DNA of 16,370 bases from Candidatus Hydrogenedentota bacterium (GCA_007136375.1 SLHB01000421.1:1-16370); one strand, 5' to 3'; shown: positions 1-6,933, counted from the first letter of the stretch. Program-made: numbers and translations. The notes: generated by a model not told the origin, from the letters alone.

Positions 1-245
1 GACCACCTGGGCAGCGTGCGCGAATGGCGCAACGCCGCGGGCGGCCAAACCTGGAACCGGGAGTACACCCCCTACGGCGACCGCCTGGCGGGCAGCACGG
101 CCGATGAACGCTTCATGTTCACCGGCCACCCCTGGGACGCGGAATCCCAACTCTACCACGCCCCCTTCCGTCTCCTTCAGACCGGCGCGTGGTTGTCACG
201 CGCCCGGACCGCCTGTACTGAGTCAACGCGTCAAACGGATCATCC
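1..245 (+). pseudogene. RHS/YD-repeat protein C-terminal core, decayed 3' end
   Basis: The frame open from base 1 begins DHLGSVREW and continues through WNREYTPYGDR and RFMFTGHPWD to LYHAPFR, which is the RHS-repeat-associated core signature (DHLGSVR ... FTGxxWD ... LYY). After about base 175 the family normally shows a tyrosine-rich RYYxPxxxRWLSRDP stretch. Here only WLSR is recognisable, near 190-202. The family's continuation (a GPNLYAYVN-like stretch) reappears in another frame at about 201-240 as RPDRLY, then a TGA at 219-221, then VNASNG. So a frameshift and a stop have destroyed the end of the gene. The original frame runs on to a TAG at 331-333 with no further RHS resemblance. The 5' end lies outside the window. 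RHS proteins are large secreted or surface polymorphic-toxin-like proteins; this is a remnant, not a working gene. Confidence 0.75.
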
Positions 246-309
246 CTGTACCGGACCCGTTTGTTTTCCTGATGTCCTAGGGAAAGATGGGGGTAAGGTC
301 ATTCTAGAC

Positions 310-342
310 CGTTACGCGGTCGTCCATTGGTAGGCGGTAACG
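310..342. repeat. short inverted repeat CGTTAC / GTAACG
   Basis: CGTTAC at 310-315 pairs with GTAACG at 337-342 across a 21-base loop, with GC just inside each arm. It lies between the RHS remnant and the next promoter. It has no T-tract, so it is a weak terminator candidate at best. Bases 246-360 otherwise show nothing I can assign. Confidence 0.3.
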
Positions 343-360
343 TGGACGTTGGCCGGCGGG

Positions 361-390
361 TTGGCGGGGGCGGAGTCCCCGGGCTATAAT
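361..390 (+). promoter_or_regulatory. sigma70-like promoter for a leaderless transcript
   Basis: TTGGCG (361-366) and a perfect TATAAT (385-390) are separated by 18 bp. The ATG of the following gene starts at 398, seven bases after the -10 box, where transcription would normally begin. There is no Shine-Dalgarno sequence between the -10 box and the ATG. The mRNA is therefore predicted to start at or within a base or two of its start codon. Confidence 0.65.
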
Positions 391-397
391 CGCCGTC

Positions 398-961
398 ATG
401 GAACATATCCACCCGAAAACCGTGCGCCGCCGGTTGCTGTTGTTCTTGTACGAGCGCTACTTCCTCGATCCGCTGGAGATGTTGCCGCCGGACGAGTTGT
501 TCGAGGCGCAGGCCACGAGCCGGCGGACGGTGTTGCCCAATGTGTACTACCTCCATGATCGGGGCTACGTGGAGCTCCTAACGAGCTACGAACCGCCGCT
601 GTTCGCGGGCGCGCGCATCACCGCCGCGGGCATCGATCTCGTGGAGGACCGGTATCAGTTCAACTTGATATTCCCGCCGGAGCCGGGGGCCGTCGAGCAG
701 GAGGCGGCCGACGTCCCGATTCTCATGGAAAAGCTGGTGGAAGAGGCCGAATTCAGCGCTTTGGACGGTGAGCAACGGAAGTGTTTGCTGCGGGATGTGC
801 AGTACTTGCGGGACGAGGTGGCGCGTCCCGCCGAGCGGTGGCGGCGCGAGGTTGTGGAGCAGGTGTTGGACTGGATCGAGGGGCATTTCCGGCGGGAAGA
901 AGAGTCGCTCCCTAGCTTGGAGGAAATGCGCGCGGCCGTGGCTAGGCAGTTCGTGCCGTGA
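398..961 (+). CDS. hypothetical protein with winged-helix-like N-terminus
   Basis: A 187-residue soluble protein that I cannot assign to a named family. Residues about 8-75 look like a winged-helix domain: helical RRRLLLFLYERYFLDPLE, a second helix around LPNVYYLHDRGYVEL (the usual 'YLxxxGYVE' run before a wing) and a beta-like ARITAAGIDLVED. The C-terminal part (about 105-187) is charged and helical with no Cys/His metal motif. A DNA-binding or protein-binding regulator is possible, but that rests only on predicted fold. The start is set by the promoter: TATAAT ends at 390 and the ATG is at 398, with no room for a ribosome-binding site, so it is probably leaderless. It converges on the HDOD gene with 15 bp between the stops and is not in an operon with anything visible here. 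Confidence 0.7.
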   Translation: MEHIHPKTVRRRLLLFLYERYFLDPLEMLPPDELFEAQATSRRTVLPNVYYLHDRGYVELLTSYEPPLFAGARITAAGIDLVEDRYQFNLIFPPEPGAVEQEAADVPILMEKLVEEAEFSALDGEQRKCLLRDVQYLRDEVARPAERWRREVVEQVLDWIEGHFRREEESLPSLEEMRAAVARQFVP

Positions 962-976
962 AACGCCGCGGTGGGT

Positions 977-1918
977 TCAGGCCTCGCCGCTCAAGGCGCC
1001 GAGGAGCTCGTTGATAGGACCGCCGATATCGGCGATGTCCTCGCCGAGCTGCTCTTGCTGCCGGGGGCTGACATCGAGGAAGAGCACCGCCTCCGCGGGG
1101 AAGACGGGCTCGCGGCCGTTCCCCTGGTCGCCCATGCCGGCCGCGTAGGCCAGGTAGTTCGCATAGGCCGTCAGGCTGCAAAGCTTCCGCTCCGTGGGCG
1201 CCATGGCGGGATCGTGGTGGAACCGAATCGCCTCCACGACGGAGTTAGGCAAGTCCCAATGTTCGGCCAGGATGGCGCCGGCCTCAATGTGGTCCATGCC
1301 GAAGGCCCGGAGCTCCGCCGCCCGGATGGACTCTCCCTCTTCCGCCGCGCTCTCCGCGACGCTCTCGTACTGCTTGGGGTAGACCACGTCGAAGACCACC
1401 TTGCCCAAGTCGTGGAGGAGGCCACCGACGAAGTGGCCGCCTTCCGGCGGATGCTTCATCATGCGCGCGCAACGTTGCGCGGCGATGGCCGAGGCCAGGG
1501 AATGGCGCCAGAGGTTGCTCCGCCGGCCCCCGGGTCCCGCTTTGCCCAGGGCCTCGAAGGCCGTGGCGGCGAGGACGAGGTTCCGGATCTCCACGAAACC
1601 GAGAATGACGACGGCCGTGGTGACGCTGCTTATCTGCCGGTGAAAACCGTAGTACGCCGAGTTGACCAAGCGGAGGACGGCCGCGCTGAGCACTTGGTCC
1701 GCCGCGATGTACCGGCTCAGATCCAGCGCCGACGCCTCGGGGTCCTGAATCGTTTGCAGCACCTGCGTCAGCACGCTGGGCAGCGTGGGCAGTTGCCGGA
1801 TCTCCTCGATCATCTGTTGGGGGCCGCTGTTGGGCACGGTCTCGAGACGCTCCCGGGCTCGAACGGTTTCGACGCCTGACTCGCCGGCGTGGCGCTTGCT
1901 CCGCAAGGGCTTCGCCAT
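977..1918 (-). CDS. HDOD domain signalling protein
   Basis: A 313-residue HDOD-domain protein, a degenerate relative of the HD-GYP/HD phosphohydrolase fold used in bacterial signal output. Residues about 33-110 carry the HDOD opening (LPTLPSVLTQVLQTIQDPEAS, then a D-L-S-RYIAADQVLSAAVLRLVNSAYYG block). HD-type residues remain: H139 (LWRHS), H169-D170 (LLHDLGK), H220 (AEHWDLP) and H234-H235 (FHHDP). The metal-binding set of an HD enzyme is therefore largely present, though HDOD proteins are usually treated as binding modules rather than hydrolases. There is no GYP motif and no fused kinase, receiver or GGDEF domain. It lies five bases downstream of a 41-codon frame that may be co-translated. 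The promoter at 2146-2174 probably drives both. Confidence 0.88.
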   Translation of the reverse strand: MAKPLRSKRHAGESGVETVRARERLETVPNSGPQQMIEEIRQLPTLPSVLTQVLQTIQDPEASALDLSRYIAADQVLSAAVLRLVNSAYYGFHRQISSVTTAVVILGFVEIRNLVLAATAFEALGKAGPGGRRSNLWRHSLASAIAAQRCARMMKHPPEGGHFVGGLLHDLGKVVFDVVYPKQYESVAESAAEEGESIRAAELRAFGMDHIEAGAILAEHWDLPNSVVEAIRFHHDPAMAPTERKLCSLTAYANYLAYAAGMGDQGNGREPVFPAEAVLFLDVSPRQQEQLGEDIADIGGPINELLGALSGEA

Positions 1919-1923
1919 GGGGG

Positions 1924-2049
1924 CTATAGGCCCTTCTGACGGGCGCGCAAGTCAAGGACGGCGATGATCACATCCAATTTGAAGATCTGCTCGGTTTCGC
2001 TGAGGCCGTCGTCTTGCTTGACCCGCGTGAACGGCGTGATATGGGGCAT
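1924..2049 (-). CDS. small 41-aa protein upstream of the HDOD gene
   Basis: A short frame beginning MPHITPFTRVKQDDGLSETE and ending RARQKGL. The ATG at 2047-2049 is preceded by GGAGG with a 10-base gap (GGAGGACATAGCGCC-ATG). The stop lies five bases before the HDOD start, so translation of the two is probably coupled. The middle (QIFKLDVIIAVLDLRAR) would form an amphipathic or hydrophobic helix. The same frame is open upstream to an ATG at 2220, but that longer 98-aa version would start upstream of the promoter at 2146-2174 and has low-complexity, arginine-rich sequence, so I prefer the short form. I recognise no family. It could be a real small protein or a leader peptide. Confidence 0.45.
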   Translation of the reverse strand: MPHITPFTRVKQDDGLSETEQIFKLDVIIAVLDLRARQKGL

Positions 2050-2145
2050 GGCGCTATGTCCTCCGATCAATCCTAACGTGAATCGCGTGACGCGAGCCAG
2101 CCGCGAGGGCTCCCGGGCCGTCCTGCCGCGCCGCCAATGGGCGAA

Positions 2146-2174
2146 AGCATACCGGCGGGCGCCACGGAGGTCAA
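2146..2174 (-). promoter_or_regulatory. sigma70-like promoter of the 41-aa/HDOD unit
   Basis: On the minus strand TTGACC (2169-2174) and TATGCT (2146-2151) are separated by exactly 17 bp. Transcription would start near 2139, giving a leader of about 90 bases before the ATG at 2049. Confidence 0.55.
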
Positions 2175-2239
2175 ACCCCGGCTCCCCGTGCCGGCGCTTG
2201 GCTCGGTTGTGACACAGCAAGACGCGGACCCAACGAAGG

Positions 2240-2266
2240 GCCCGCCTTTTTCGAAAAAAAGCGGGC
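2240..2266. repeat. long hairpin GCCCGC-(T)5-CG-(A)7-GCGGGC
   Basis: GCCCGC at 2240-2245 pairs with GCGGGC at 2261-2266. The inner TTTTT and AAAAA tracts also pair, leaving a very small loop and one mismatch. The plus-strand 3' side continues GTTTTG, so it could terminate plus-strand transcripts, but no plus-strand gene ends here. It may instead end an unannotated short RNA or act as a structural or protein-binding element. Confidence 0.45.
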
Positions 2267-2520
2267 GTTTTGGGCGGAATGGTGGAGCGACGCTACGTGG
2301 CGGGAGACAGTTTTCTGGCGGCGTTGCCGAGGCCTTGTCCGTCACAGCCGGACAGCGGGGCGGCTGGAAATGCGCGGGCGCGCGTCGATGTTAACCCGGA
2401 CGTCCCGCTTTCGCGCATACCCTGTGCGGCCCACCTCAGCGGGAGGCGAAAACCACGGCCAATGACGCCGGCTCCGGCGGCTCCTTGCGCGCCGAAGCCG
2501 GGATGGGAGTAGGTATAGTC

Positions 2521-2997
2521 ATGACCACAGAGCCCTCGCGCATGCCCCAAATGGGGGAGGAGGCGCCCGACTTTGAACTGTCCGCCCACGACGGCCAAAC
2601 CGTGCGGCTTTCCGGCCTCCGAGGCAAACCCGTTGTGTTGTACTTTTATCCCAAGGACGACACGCCCGGCTGCACCATTGAGGCCGAGGCGTTTCGCGAC
2701 GCGGCCGCCGATTTCGAGCGCGCCGGCGCCGTGGTCCTCGGCGTCAGTCCCGACGGCGTGGAGTCCCACTGCAAGTTCGCGGACAAGTACGCCCTGAATT
2801 TCCCCCTCCTGTGCGACACCGGCCACGCTGTCGCGGAACGGTACGGAGTCTGGGTGGAGAAGAATTCGTTTGGCAAGAAGCGCTGGGGCGTTCAACGCGC
2901 GACGTTTCTTATTGGTCCGGATGGCGTCATCCAGCAGGTATGGCCGAAAGTGAAGCCCGAGGGGCATCCCGCCGAAGTCCTTGCGGCGTTGGGATAA
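2521..2997 (+). CDS. bcp: thioredoxin-dependent peroxiredoxin (Bcp/PrxQ)
   Basis: A cytoplasmic thiol peroxidase of the Bcp/PrxQ class, which reduces H2O2 and organic hydroperoxides using thioredoxin. It has 158 residues, the usual family length. The opening GEEAPDFEL, the strand VVLYFYPKDDTPGCT with peroxidatic Cys51, and the later WGVQRATFLIGPDGVI are all family hallmarks. The residue five after Cys51, where E. coli Bcp has its resolving Cys, is Glu. Cys84 (ESHCKFADKY, in the next helix) is placed like the resolving Cys of the other PrxQ subtype; Cys98 is a further candidate. ATG 2521 was chosen because GGGAG lies 11 bases upstream. ATG 2542 (MPQMGEE) is an alternative closer to the family's usual start, and an in-frame ATG at 2485 has no ribosome site. 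It is a single gene, convergent with the SDR gene. Confidence 0.93.
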   Translation: MTTEPSRMPQMGEEAPDFELSAHDGQTVRLSGLRGKPVVLYFYPKDDTPGCTIEAEAFRDAAADFERAGAVVLGVSPDGVESHCKFADKYALNFPLLCDTGHAVAERYGVWVEKNSFGKKRWGVQRATFLIGPDGVIQQVWPKVKPEGHPAEVLAALG

Positions 2998-3028
2998 CAG
3001 GGCCCGCCTGTGTTGTTTGGCCCGGCCG

Positions 3029-3661
3029 TCAGGCTCGCTCTAGGGCCTGGCGGATGGGCGTGTCCCCAGCGAGGGTGTCGAAGGCCTTGCAAATCGCGTT
3101 GGGAACCTCAAGGGACTCCACCATGACGTGGGCCACGTCCTCCCGGGCGATCTCGCCGCTTCGGCCCAGCCGCTCCGCGAGGTCCACGGCGCCCGCGCCC
3201 GCCTCGTCCGTCAGACGGCCGGGCCGCACGATGGTGTACTCCAGCGGCGTCTGTTGCAGGTACAGGTCGGCCACGCCTTTCGCCCGGTAGTAGTGGGAGA
3301 TCTTGTGCCCCTCGCTCCAGGGATCCGCGTTTATAGAGCTGAGCATGATCAAGCGCCGCGTCCCCGCCTCCAAGGCCGCGTCGATGAAATGAACGGCGCC
3401 GATTTCGTCGACCAGGACCGTCTTGTCCTTGCCCGTGCGGGAGCCCGAACCCGCGGCGAACACGGCGGCGGCGCACCGGGCCCGGGCCACGTCCACGCCT
3501 TCCTCCAGGTCGCCCTCCATGGTCTCCACGCCCATGGCCTCGAATTTGGACGCCTGGGCGGCGTCCCGGATCACGGCGATGGGCTCATGGCCCCGTTCCT
3601 TAAGCTGGCGAACGACGCGGGTCCCCGTGTTGCCGTTCGCGCCCGCCACCAATACGCGCAT
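3029..3661 (-). CDS. atypical SDR, NAD(P)-binding Rossmann protein (YhfK/YwnB-like)
   Basis: A 210-residue atypical short-chain dehydrogenase/NmrA-like protein. The N-terminal VLVAGANGNTG gives the glycine-rich dinucleotide site (G7, G10, G13). It continues with an acidic MEGDLEEG, the AAVFAAGSGS strand, the DEIGAVHFIDAALEAGTRRLIMLSS segment and the YTIVRPGRLTDE motif typical of this group (B. subtilis YhfK/YwnB type). The classical catalytic YxxxK appears as YYRAK after an SS pair, so some oxidoreductase activity is possible; the substrate cannot be told. GGGGAG nine bases before the ATG is a good ribosome site. The gene starts 16 bases after the phosphatase stop and is almost certainly co-transcribed with it. 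Confidence 0.85.
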   Translation of the reverse strand: MRVLVAGANGNTGTRVVRQLKERGHEPIAVIRDAAQASKFEAMGVETMEGDLEEGVDVARARCAAAVFAAGSGSRTGKDKTVLVDEIGAVHFIDAALEAGTRRLIMLSSINADPWSEGHKISHYYRAKGVADLYLQQTPLEYTIVRPGRLTDEAGAGAVDLAERLGRSGEIAREDVAHVMVESLEVPNAICKAFDTLAGDTPIRQALERA

Positions 3662-3677
3662 GACGATGTGCTCCCCT

Positions 3678-5336
3678 CTATTTCTGCACGGCCTCCACGG
3701 CCAACAGCGAAATGTCGTCCCGGGCGGGCATGCCTTGCCGCCATTCTTCCACGTTTTTCAGCAAACTGCTCACGCTTTCCCGCAGGGGCAAACTATACCG
3801 GTCGCGCAGGGTGGCGAGAATGCGGTCCTCGCCATAGAGCTTTCCGTCCGGCCCCATGGCCTCCACGATGCCGTCGGAGTACAGATACATCCGGGAGCCG
3901 GGCTTGAGCTGAACGGAGCACTCGGCGAAACTGCCCCGGCCAATGCCGATGGGCTGATCGCCCGTTCGCTCCAGATAGCGCGCGCTGTGGGCGTCCACGT
4001 ACAGCGGCGGCGGATGCCCCGCGCAAGCGTAGCGGAACTCTAAGGTGTGGACGTTCAGCACGCCATAGACGAGGGTGAAGAACTGGCCGGCCTCCAGATT
4101 CCAGCGGAAGCGCATGGCCAGCCGCGTCGCCACTTTCCCCGGCGGCGCCACGCGGTACGAAGGCCCCTCCGGCCCGCGCACCCGCTCGTAGACCAGCGAC
4201 GTGGCGCTGCGCACCGGCACGAGGAGGCGGCTCACCGTGACGGACAACATGGAAGACGCGACGCCATGGCCCGTCACGTCGAGGATGTACAAGCCCAGGT
4301 GATCGTCATCCAGGGGAATGACGTTGAGAATGTCGCCGCTGAGCTCCTCGTTCGGCTCGAAGGCCCAGGTGAACCGTAGGTGATCCAGCTCTGGCAGAGA
4401 AGAAGGAAGCATCGCCCGCTGCACCTTCGCGGCCGCCTCCAAGTCCTGCTTCATCCGCTCGTTGACCCACGTGATCTTCTGGTTCGCCTCCTCCAATTGC
4501 TCCGTCGTCTCCTGGAGGCGTTGCTCCGTCTGAATCAGGCCCGTGATGTCGGACAACACCGCGATGTAATGGGTGGGCCTGCCATCCCGTCCGCGAATCG
4601 GCGTGATCGACAGGCGCGTCCAAAACTCGGACCCGTCCCGCCGCTGGTTTGGCAACTCCAACGCCACCGGCCGCACCGTTCCCAGCGACTCCTCCGCCTG
4701 GCGCACGTCCTCCGTGCCCCAATTCCGGCCGTAGAGCATCGTGTAGGGCTGGTTCAGCACTTCGTCCCGCCGGAAGCCCGTGAGGCGTTCGTACCCCTCG
4801 TTGACATAGATGATCGGGCTCCCCTCCGCCTGCATGTCGGCGATGATGATGCCTTCCCGTGCCGAATCCATCGCCCGGCTGTGCAGCCGCATCTTCTGCT
4901 CCGCCCACTTCCGCAGGTTGATATCCCGGAGAATGATGTACGTCCACTCGAAGCGCCCGTCGCCCGTATAGATGGGCCTCGCCGTCACGCTCAGCCAGAC
5001 ATCGCGCACGTTGGGGCCGCCGAGATGCATTTCCTGACGCGTCAGTTCGTGCCCTTCCAACGCCCGGATAAGGGGAACCTGACCCAGGTTCTCCGGCTTC
5101 GAGGCGTCCCGCAGACCATAGTCATAGCGGCCGCGCCACACGTCCGGCGTCATCTCCGCCAGATCATGGCCCAGCAGGCTCCGCGCCGAGTAATTGCAGG
5201 CCAGCACCCCCTCGCCCGATCCCGTCACGAGAAATCCGTCGCCAATCGTATCGAAGATCGTCATGGCGGAGCAGACTTCCTGAAACAGGTCCGGCCGGGT
5301 CTGGACGGGACCGGCCTCGGCCTGGGAATTACTCAC
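3678..5336 (-). CDS. PAS-PAS-PP2C (SpoIIE/RsbU-type) serine phosphatase
   Basis: A 552-residue signal-output protein. Residues about 20-140 form a first PAS domain (IFDTIGDGFLVT ... YIILRDINLRKWAE). Residues 150-270 form a clearer PAS/PAC domain (AMDSAREGIIIAD, IIYVNEGYERLTGF, RRDGSEFWTRLSITPI, YIAVLSDIT). Residues 268-312 are a coiled-coil linker ending in KVQRAMLPS. Residues 320-552 are the PP2C-like SpoIIE domain with SGD (333-335), DVTGHG (353-358), SDG (487-489) and RDDIS (539-543), so the metal site looks intact. Such enzymes dephosphorylate anti-sigma-factor antagonists; no antagonist or anti-sigma kinase lies nearby. There are no membrane segments. I chose GTG 5336 because GGAGGAG lies eight bases upstream; an ATG at 5414 would add 26 residues without a ribosome site. 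It is followed by the SDR gene. Confidence 0.93.
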   Translation of the reverse strand: MSNSQAEAGPVQTRPDLFQEVCSAMTIFDTIGDGFLVTGSGEGVLACNYSARSLLGHDLAEMTPDVWRGRYDYGLRDASKPENLGQVPLIRALEGHELTRQEMHLGGPNVRDVWLSVTARPIYTGDGRFEWTYIILRDINLRKWAEQKMRLHSRAMDSAREGIIIADMQAEGSPIIYVNEGYERLTGFRRDEVLNQPYTMLYGRNWGTEDVRQAEESLGTVRPVALELPNQRRDGSEFWTRLSITPIRGRDGRPTHYIAVLSDITGLIQTEQRLQETTEQLEEANQKITWVNERMKQDLEAAAKVQRAMLPSSLPELDHLRFTWAFEPNEELSGDILNVIPLDDDHLGLYILDVTGHGVASSMLSVTVSRLLVPVRSATSLVYERVRGPEGPSYRVAPPGKVATRLAMRFRWNLEAGQFFTLVYGVLNVHTLEFRYACAGHPPPLYVDAHSARYLERTGDQPIGIGRGSFAECSVQLKPGSRMYLYSDGIVEAMGPDGKLYGEDRILATLRDRYSLPLRESVSSLLKNVEEWRQGMPARDDISLLAVEAVQK

Positions 5337-5488
5337 TGCGATGGCTCCTCCGGAATGGGACGCGCGGTCTACAACGGGTAAGAAGAATGCCGCCGGGGCC
5401 GCCGGACGCCCCAAACGGCGGCGGGAACATGGACCCTGGCGCGGACGCGCCGGCCGCTACGATGGCGTCCGCGTTGCGTTGAGGCCCA

Positions 5489-5518
5489 ATTATCGCACAG
5501 GACCCGCGCCGGCGCCAA
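5489..5518 (-). promoter_or_regulatory. promoter of the phosphatase-SDR unit
   Basis: On the minus strand TTGGCG (5513-5518) lies 18 bp from GATAAT (5489-5494), which is preceded by TGC as in an extended -10. Transcription would start near 5482. The same TTGGCG-N18-xATAAT layout occurs at 361-390. Confidence 0.55.
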
Positions 5519-5565
5519 AAGCGGCCGCGCCGCGCGGGCGGGATTGATCTGGGCCGTTGGCGCCG

Positions 5566-5595
5566 TTGCGCGGATTTGACGCCCCTTGTTATACT
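5566..5595 (+). promoter_or_regulatory. promoter of the yebC-ruvC unit
   Basis: TATACT (5590-5595) is preceded by TGT, making an extended -10, and TTGCGC (5566-5571) lies 18 bp upstream. Transcription would begin near 5602, about 56 bases before the yebC ATG. Confidence 0.55.
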
Positions 5596-5657
5596 ACGGT
5601 AGCGGGAAGAAATCGCCAACACGAAACGCGAAAATCTCACATTGGAGAGCACCCTCT

Positions 5658-6410
5658 ATGGCAGGTCACTCAAAGTGGAACAACATTAAGCGCAGAAAGG
5701 GCGCCGTTGACGCGAAGCGCGGGCTCATCTTCTCGAAGCTTGCGAAGGAGATCGCTGTCGCCGCGCGCATGGGCGGCGGCGACCCGGCCACGAACGCGCA
5801 GCTCCGCACCGTGCTGTTAAACGCCAAGGCGGAGAACATGCCCAAGGACAACGTCGAACGGGCCATCAAGAAGGGTACGGGCGAGTTGCCCGGGACCTTC
5901 TACGAAGAGATGACCTATGAGGGCTACGGCCCGGGCGGCGTGGCCTTGCTCATCGAGGTGCTTACGGACAACAAGAACCGCACCGTCGCTGAGATTCGGC
6001 ACCTTCTGGGCAAGCACGGCGGCTCCATGGCCGAGAGCGGCGCGGTCCGCTGGAATTTCGAGCCTAAGGGATCCATCACCCTGCCGTTGGGCGATCATGA
6101 CGAGGAGAGCATGTTCGAGAAGGCCATCGAAGCGGGCGCCGAGGACCTGAACATTGACGGCGAGACCATCTATATCACCACGGAATCCCAGCAGGTCCAC
6201 GCGGTGGCCGAAGCGTTGCAGGGCCAAGGCTTGGAGCCGGAGACCGTGAATCTGACCATGGTTCCGAAGACCACGGTCAAGGCGGAAGGCTCTGCCGCCC
6301 AGTCGGTCCTTCGCTTGCTGGAAGTCCTGGAGGACCATGACGACGTCCAGAACGTGTACGCCAATTTCGACATCTCGGAAGAGGAAATCGCCGCGGCCAT
6401 GAGCGAATAG
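5658..6410 (+). CDS. yebC: YebC/TACO1 family protein
   Basis: A full-length YebC-family protein of 250 residues. The N-terminal MAGHSKWNNIKRRKGAVDAK is the family signature and fixes the start at 5658, although the frame is open for 24 more codons upstream. GGAG lies about nine bases before this ATG. Other hallmarks are NAKAENMPKDNVERAIKKG, TYEGYGPGGVALLIE, RTVAEIRHLLGKHGG and the closing LEDHDDVQNVYANF. YebC proteins were long called transcription regulators (PmpR) and are now also linked to translation through stretches of prolines. As in many bacteria, yebC directly precedes ruvC, here with four bases between. Confidence 0.97.
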   Translation: MAGHSKWNNIKRRKGAVDAKRGLIFSKLAKEIAVAARMGGGDPATNAQLRTVLLNAKAENMPKDNVERAIKKGTGELPGTFYEEMTYEGYGPGGVALLIEVLTDNKNRTVAEIRHLLGKHGGSMAESGAVRWNFEPKGSITLPLGDHDEESMFEKAIEAGAEDLNIDGETIYITTESQQVHAVAEALQGQGLEPETVNLTMVPKTTVKAEGSAAQSVLRLLEVLEDHDDVQNVYANFDISEEEIAAAMSE

Positions 6411-6414
6411 CCGC

Positions 6415-6927
6415 ATGCGGATCCTCGGATTCGACCCGGGCACGGCCACGACGGGATATGGCGTTGTCGAAAGCCGGGGATCCCGTCTCATCCATGTAGC
6501 CCATGGGGTTATCCGCACGCCCCCGGAAGCCTCCTTTGACGCGCGGCTCAGGACCATTTTTGAGACGTGCCAGGACCTCATCCTCCGCTTCGAGCCCGAC
6601 GCCGCGGCGTTGGAGTCCATCTTCTTCTCGCGGAACGTTTCCACCGCTATCTCCGTCAGCCAGGCGCGGGGCGTTATCGCGCTGGCGGCCGCCCTCGCCG
6701 ATAAGCCCGTCGCCGAGTTTTCGCCCCTGGAAGTGAAGAACGCCGTGGTGGGGTATGGCAAGGCGGAGAAGCATCAGGTTCAAGAGATGGTCAAGATCCT
6801 CCTGAACCTCGACGCCGTTCCCCGGCCCGATGACGCCGCGGACGCCCTCGCCCTCGCCATCTGCCGCATCCATGCGGGTCCCGCCATCGCCGCCGGCGAA
6901 GGGTTTGCGGAGGGGCGGGGCGTGTAG
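6415..6927 (+). CDS. ruvC: Holliday junction resolvase RuvC
   Basis: RuvC, the endonuclease that cuts Holliday junctions as a dimer together with the RuvAB branch-migration motor. It has 170 residues, normal for the family. The four acidic metal-binding residues are present: D7 (FDPGT), E67 (ALES), D140 and D143 ([10 protein letters not shown]). The segment [19 protein letters not shown] and the late [17 protein letters not shown] are also typical. It has no ribosome site of its own and starts four bases after the yebC stop, so it probably depends on translation of yebC. Usually ruvA and ruvB follow; here uvrA follows and neither ruvA nor ruvB is in the window. Confidence 0.97.
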   Translation: MRILGFDPGTATTGYGVVESRGSRLIHVAHGVIRTPPEASFDARLRTIFETCQDLILRFEPDAAALESIFFSRNVSTAISVSQARGVIALAAALADKPVAEFSPLEVKNAVVGYGKAEKHQVQEMVKILLNLDAVPRPDDAADALALAICRIHAGPAIAAGEGFAEGRGV

Positions 6928-6933
6928 TACCAT
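6905..6933 (+). promoter_or_regulatory. possible internal promoter before uvrA
   Basis: TTGCGG (6905-6910), inside the end of ruvC, and TACCAT (6928-6933) are 17 bp apart. The match to consensus is only moderate, so uvrA may simply be read through from the yebC promoter. Confidence 0.25.

Larger units (their letters stand above)
2050..2520. other. divergent intergenic region with hairpins
   Basis: This 471-bp stretch separates the minus-strand HDOD unit from the plus-strand peroxiredoxin gene. It holds the HDOD promoter (2146-2174), a long AT-centred hairpin (2240-2266) and a second hairpin, TGTCCG (2336-2341) with CGGACA (2349-2354) around a 7-base loop. Frames crossing it are arginine/glycine/proline-rich and do not look coding. 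I could not pick a convincing promoter for the peroxiredoxin gene: TATAGT lies at 2514-2519, one base before the ATG, with no -35 at the right distance. Confidence 0.5.
5337..5657. other. divergent promoter region, phosphatase / yebC
   Basis: This 321-bp gap separates the divergent phosphatase and yebC genes. It contains one promoter for each direction (5489-5518 minus, 5566-5595 plus). The long phosphatase leader, about 145 bases, holds an inverted repeat GGACGC (5443-5448) / GCGTCC (5465-5470). I see no coding sequence here. Confidence 0.5.
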
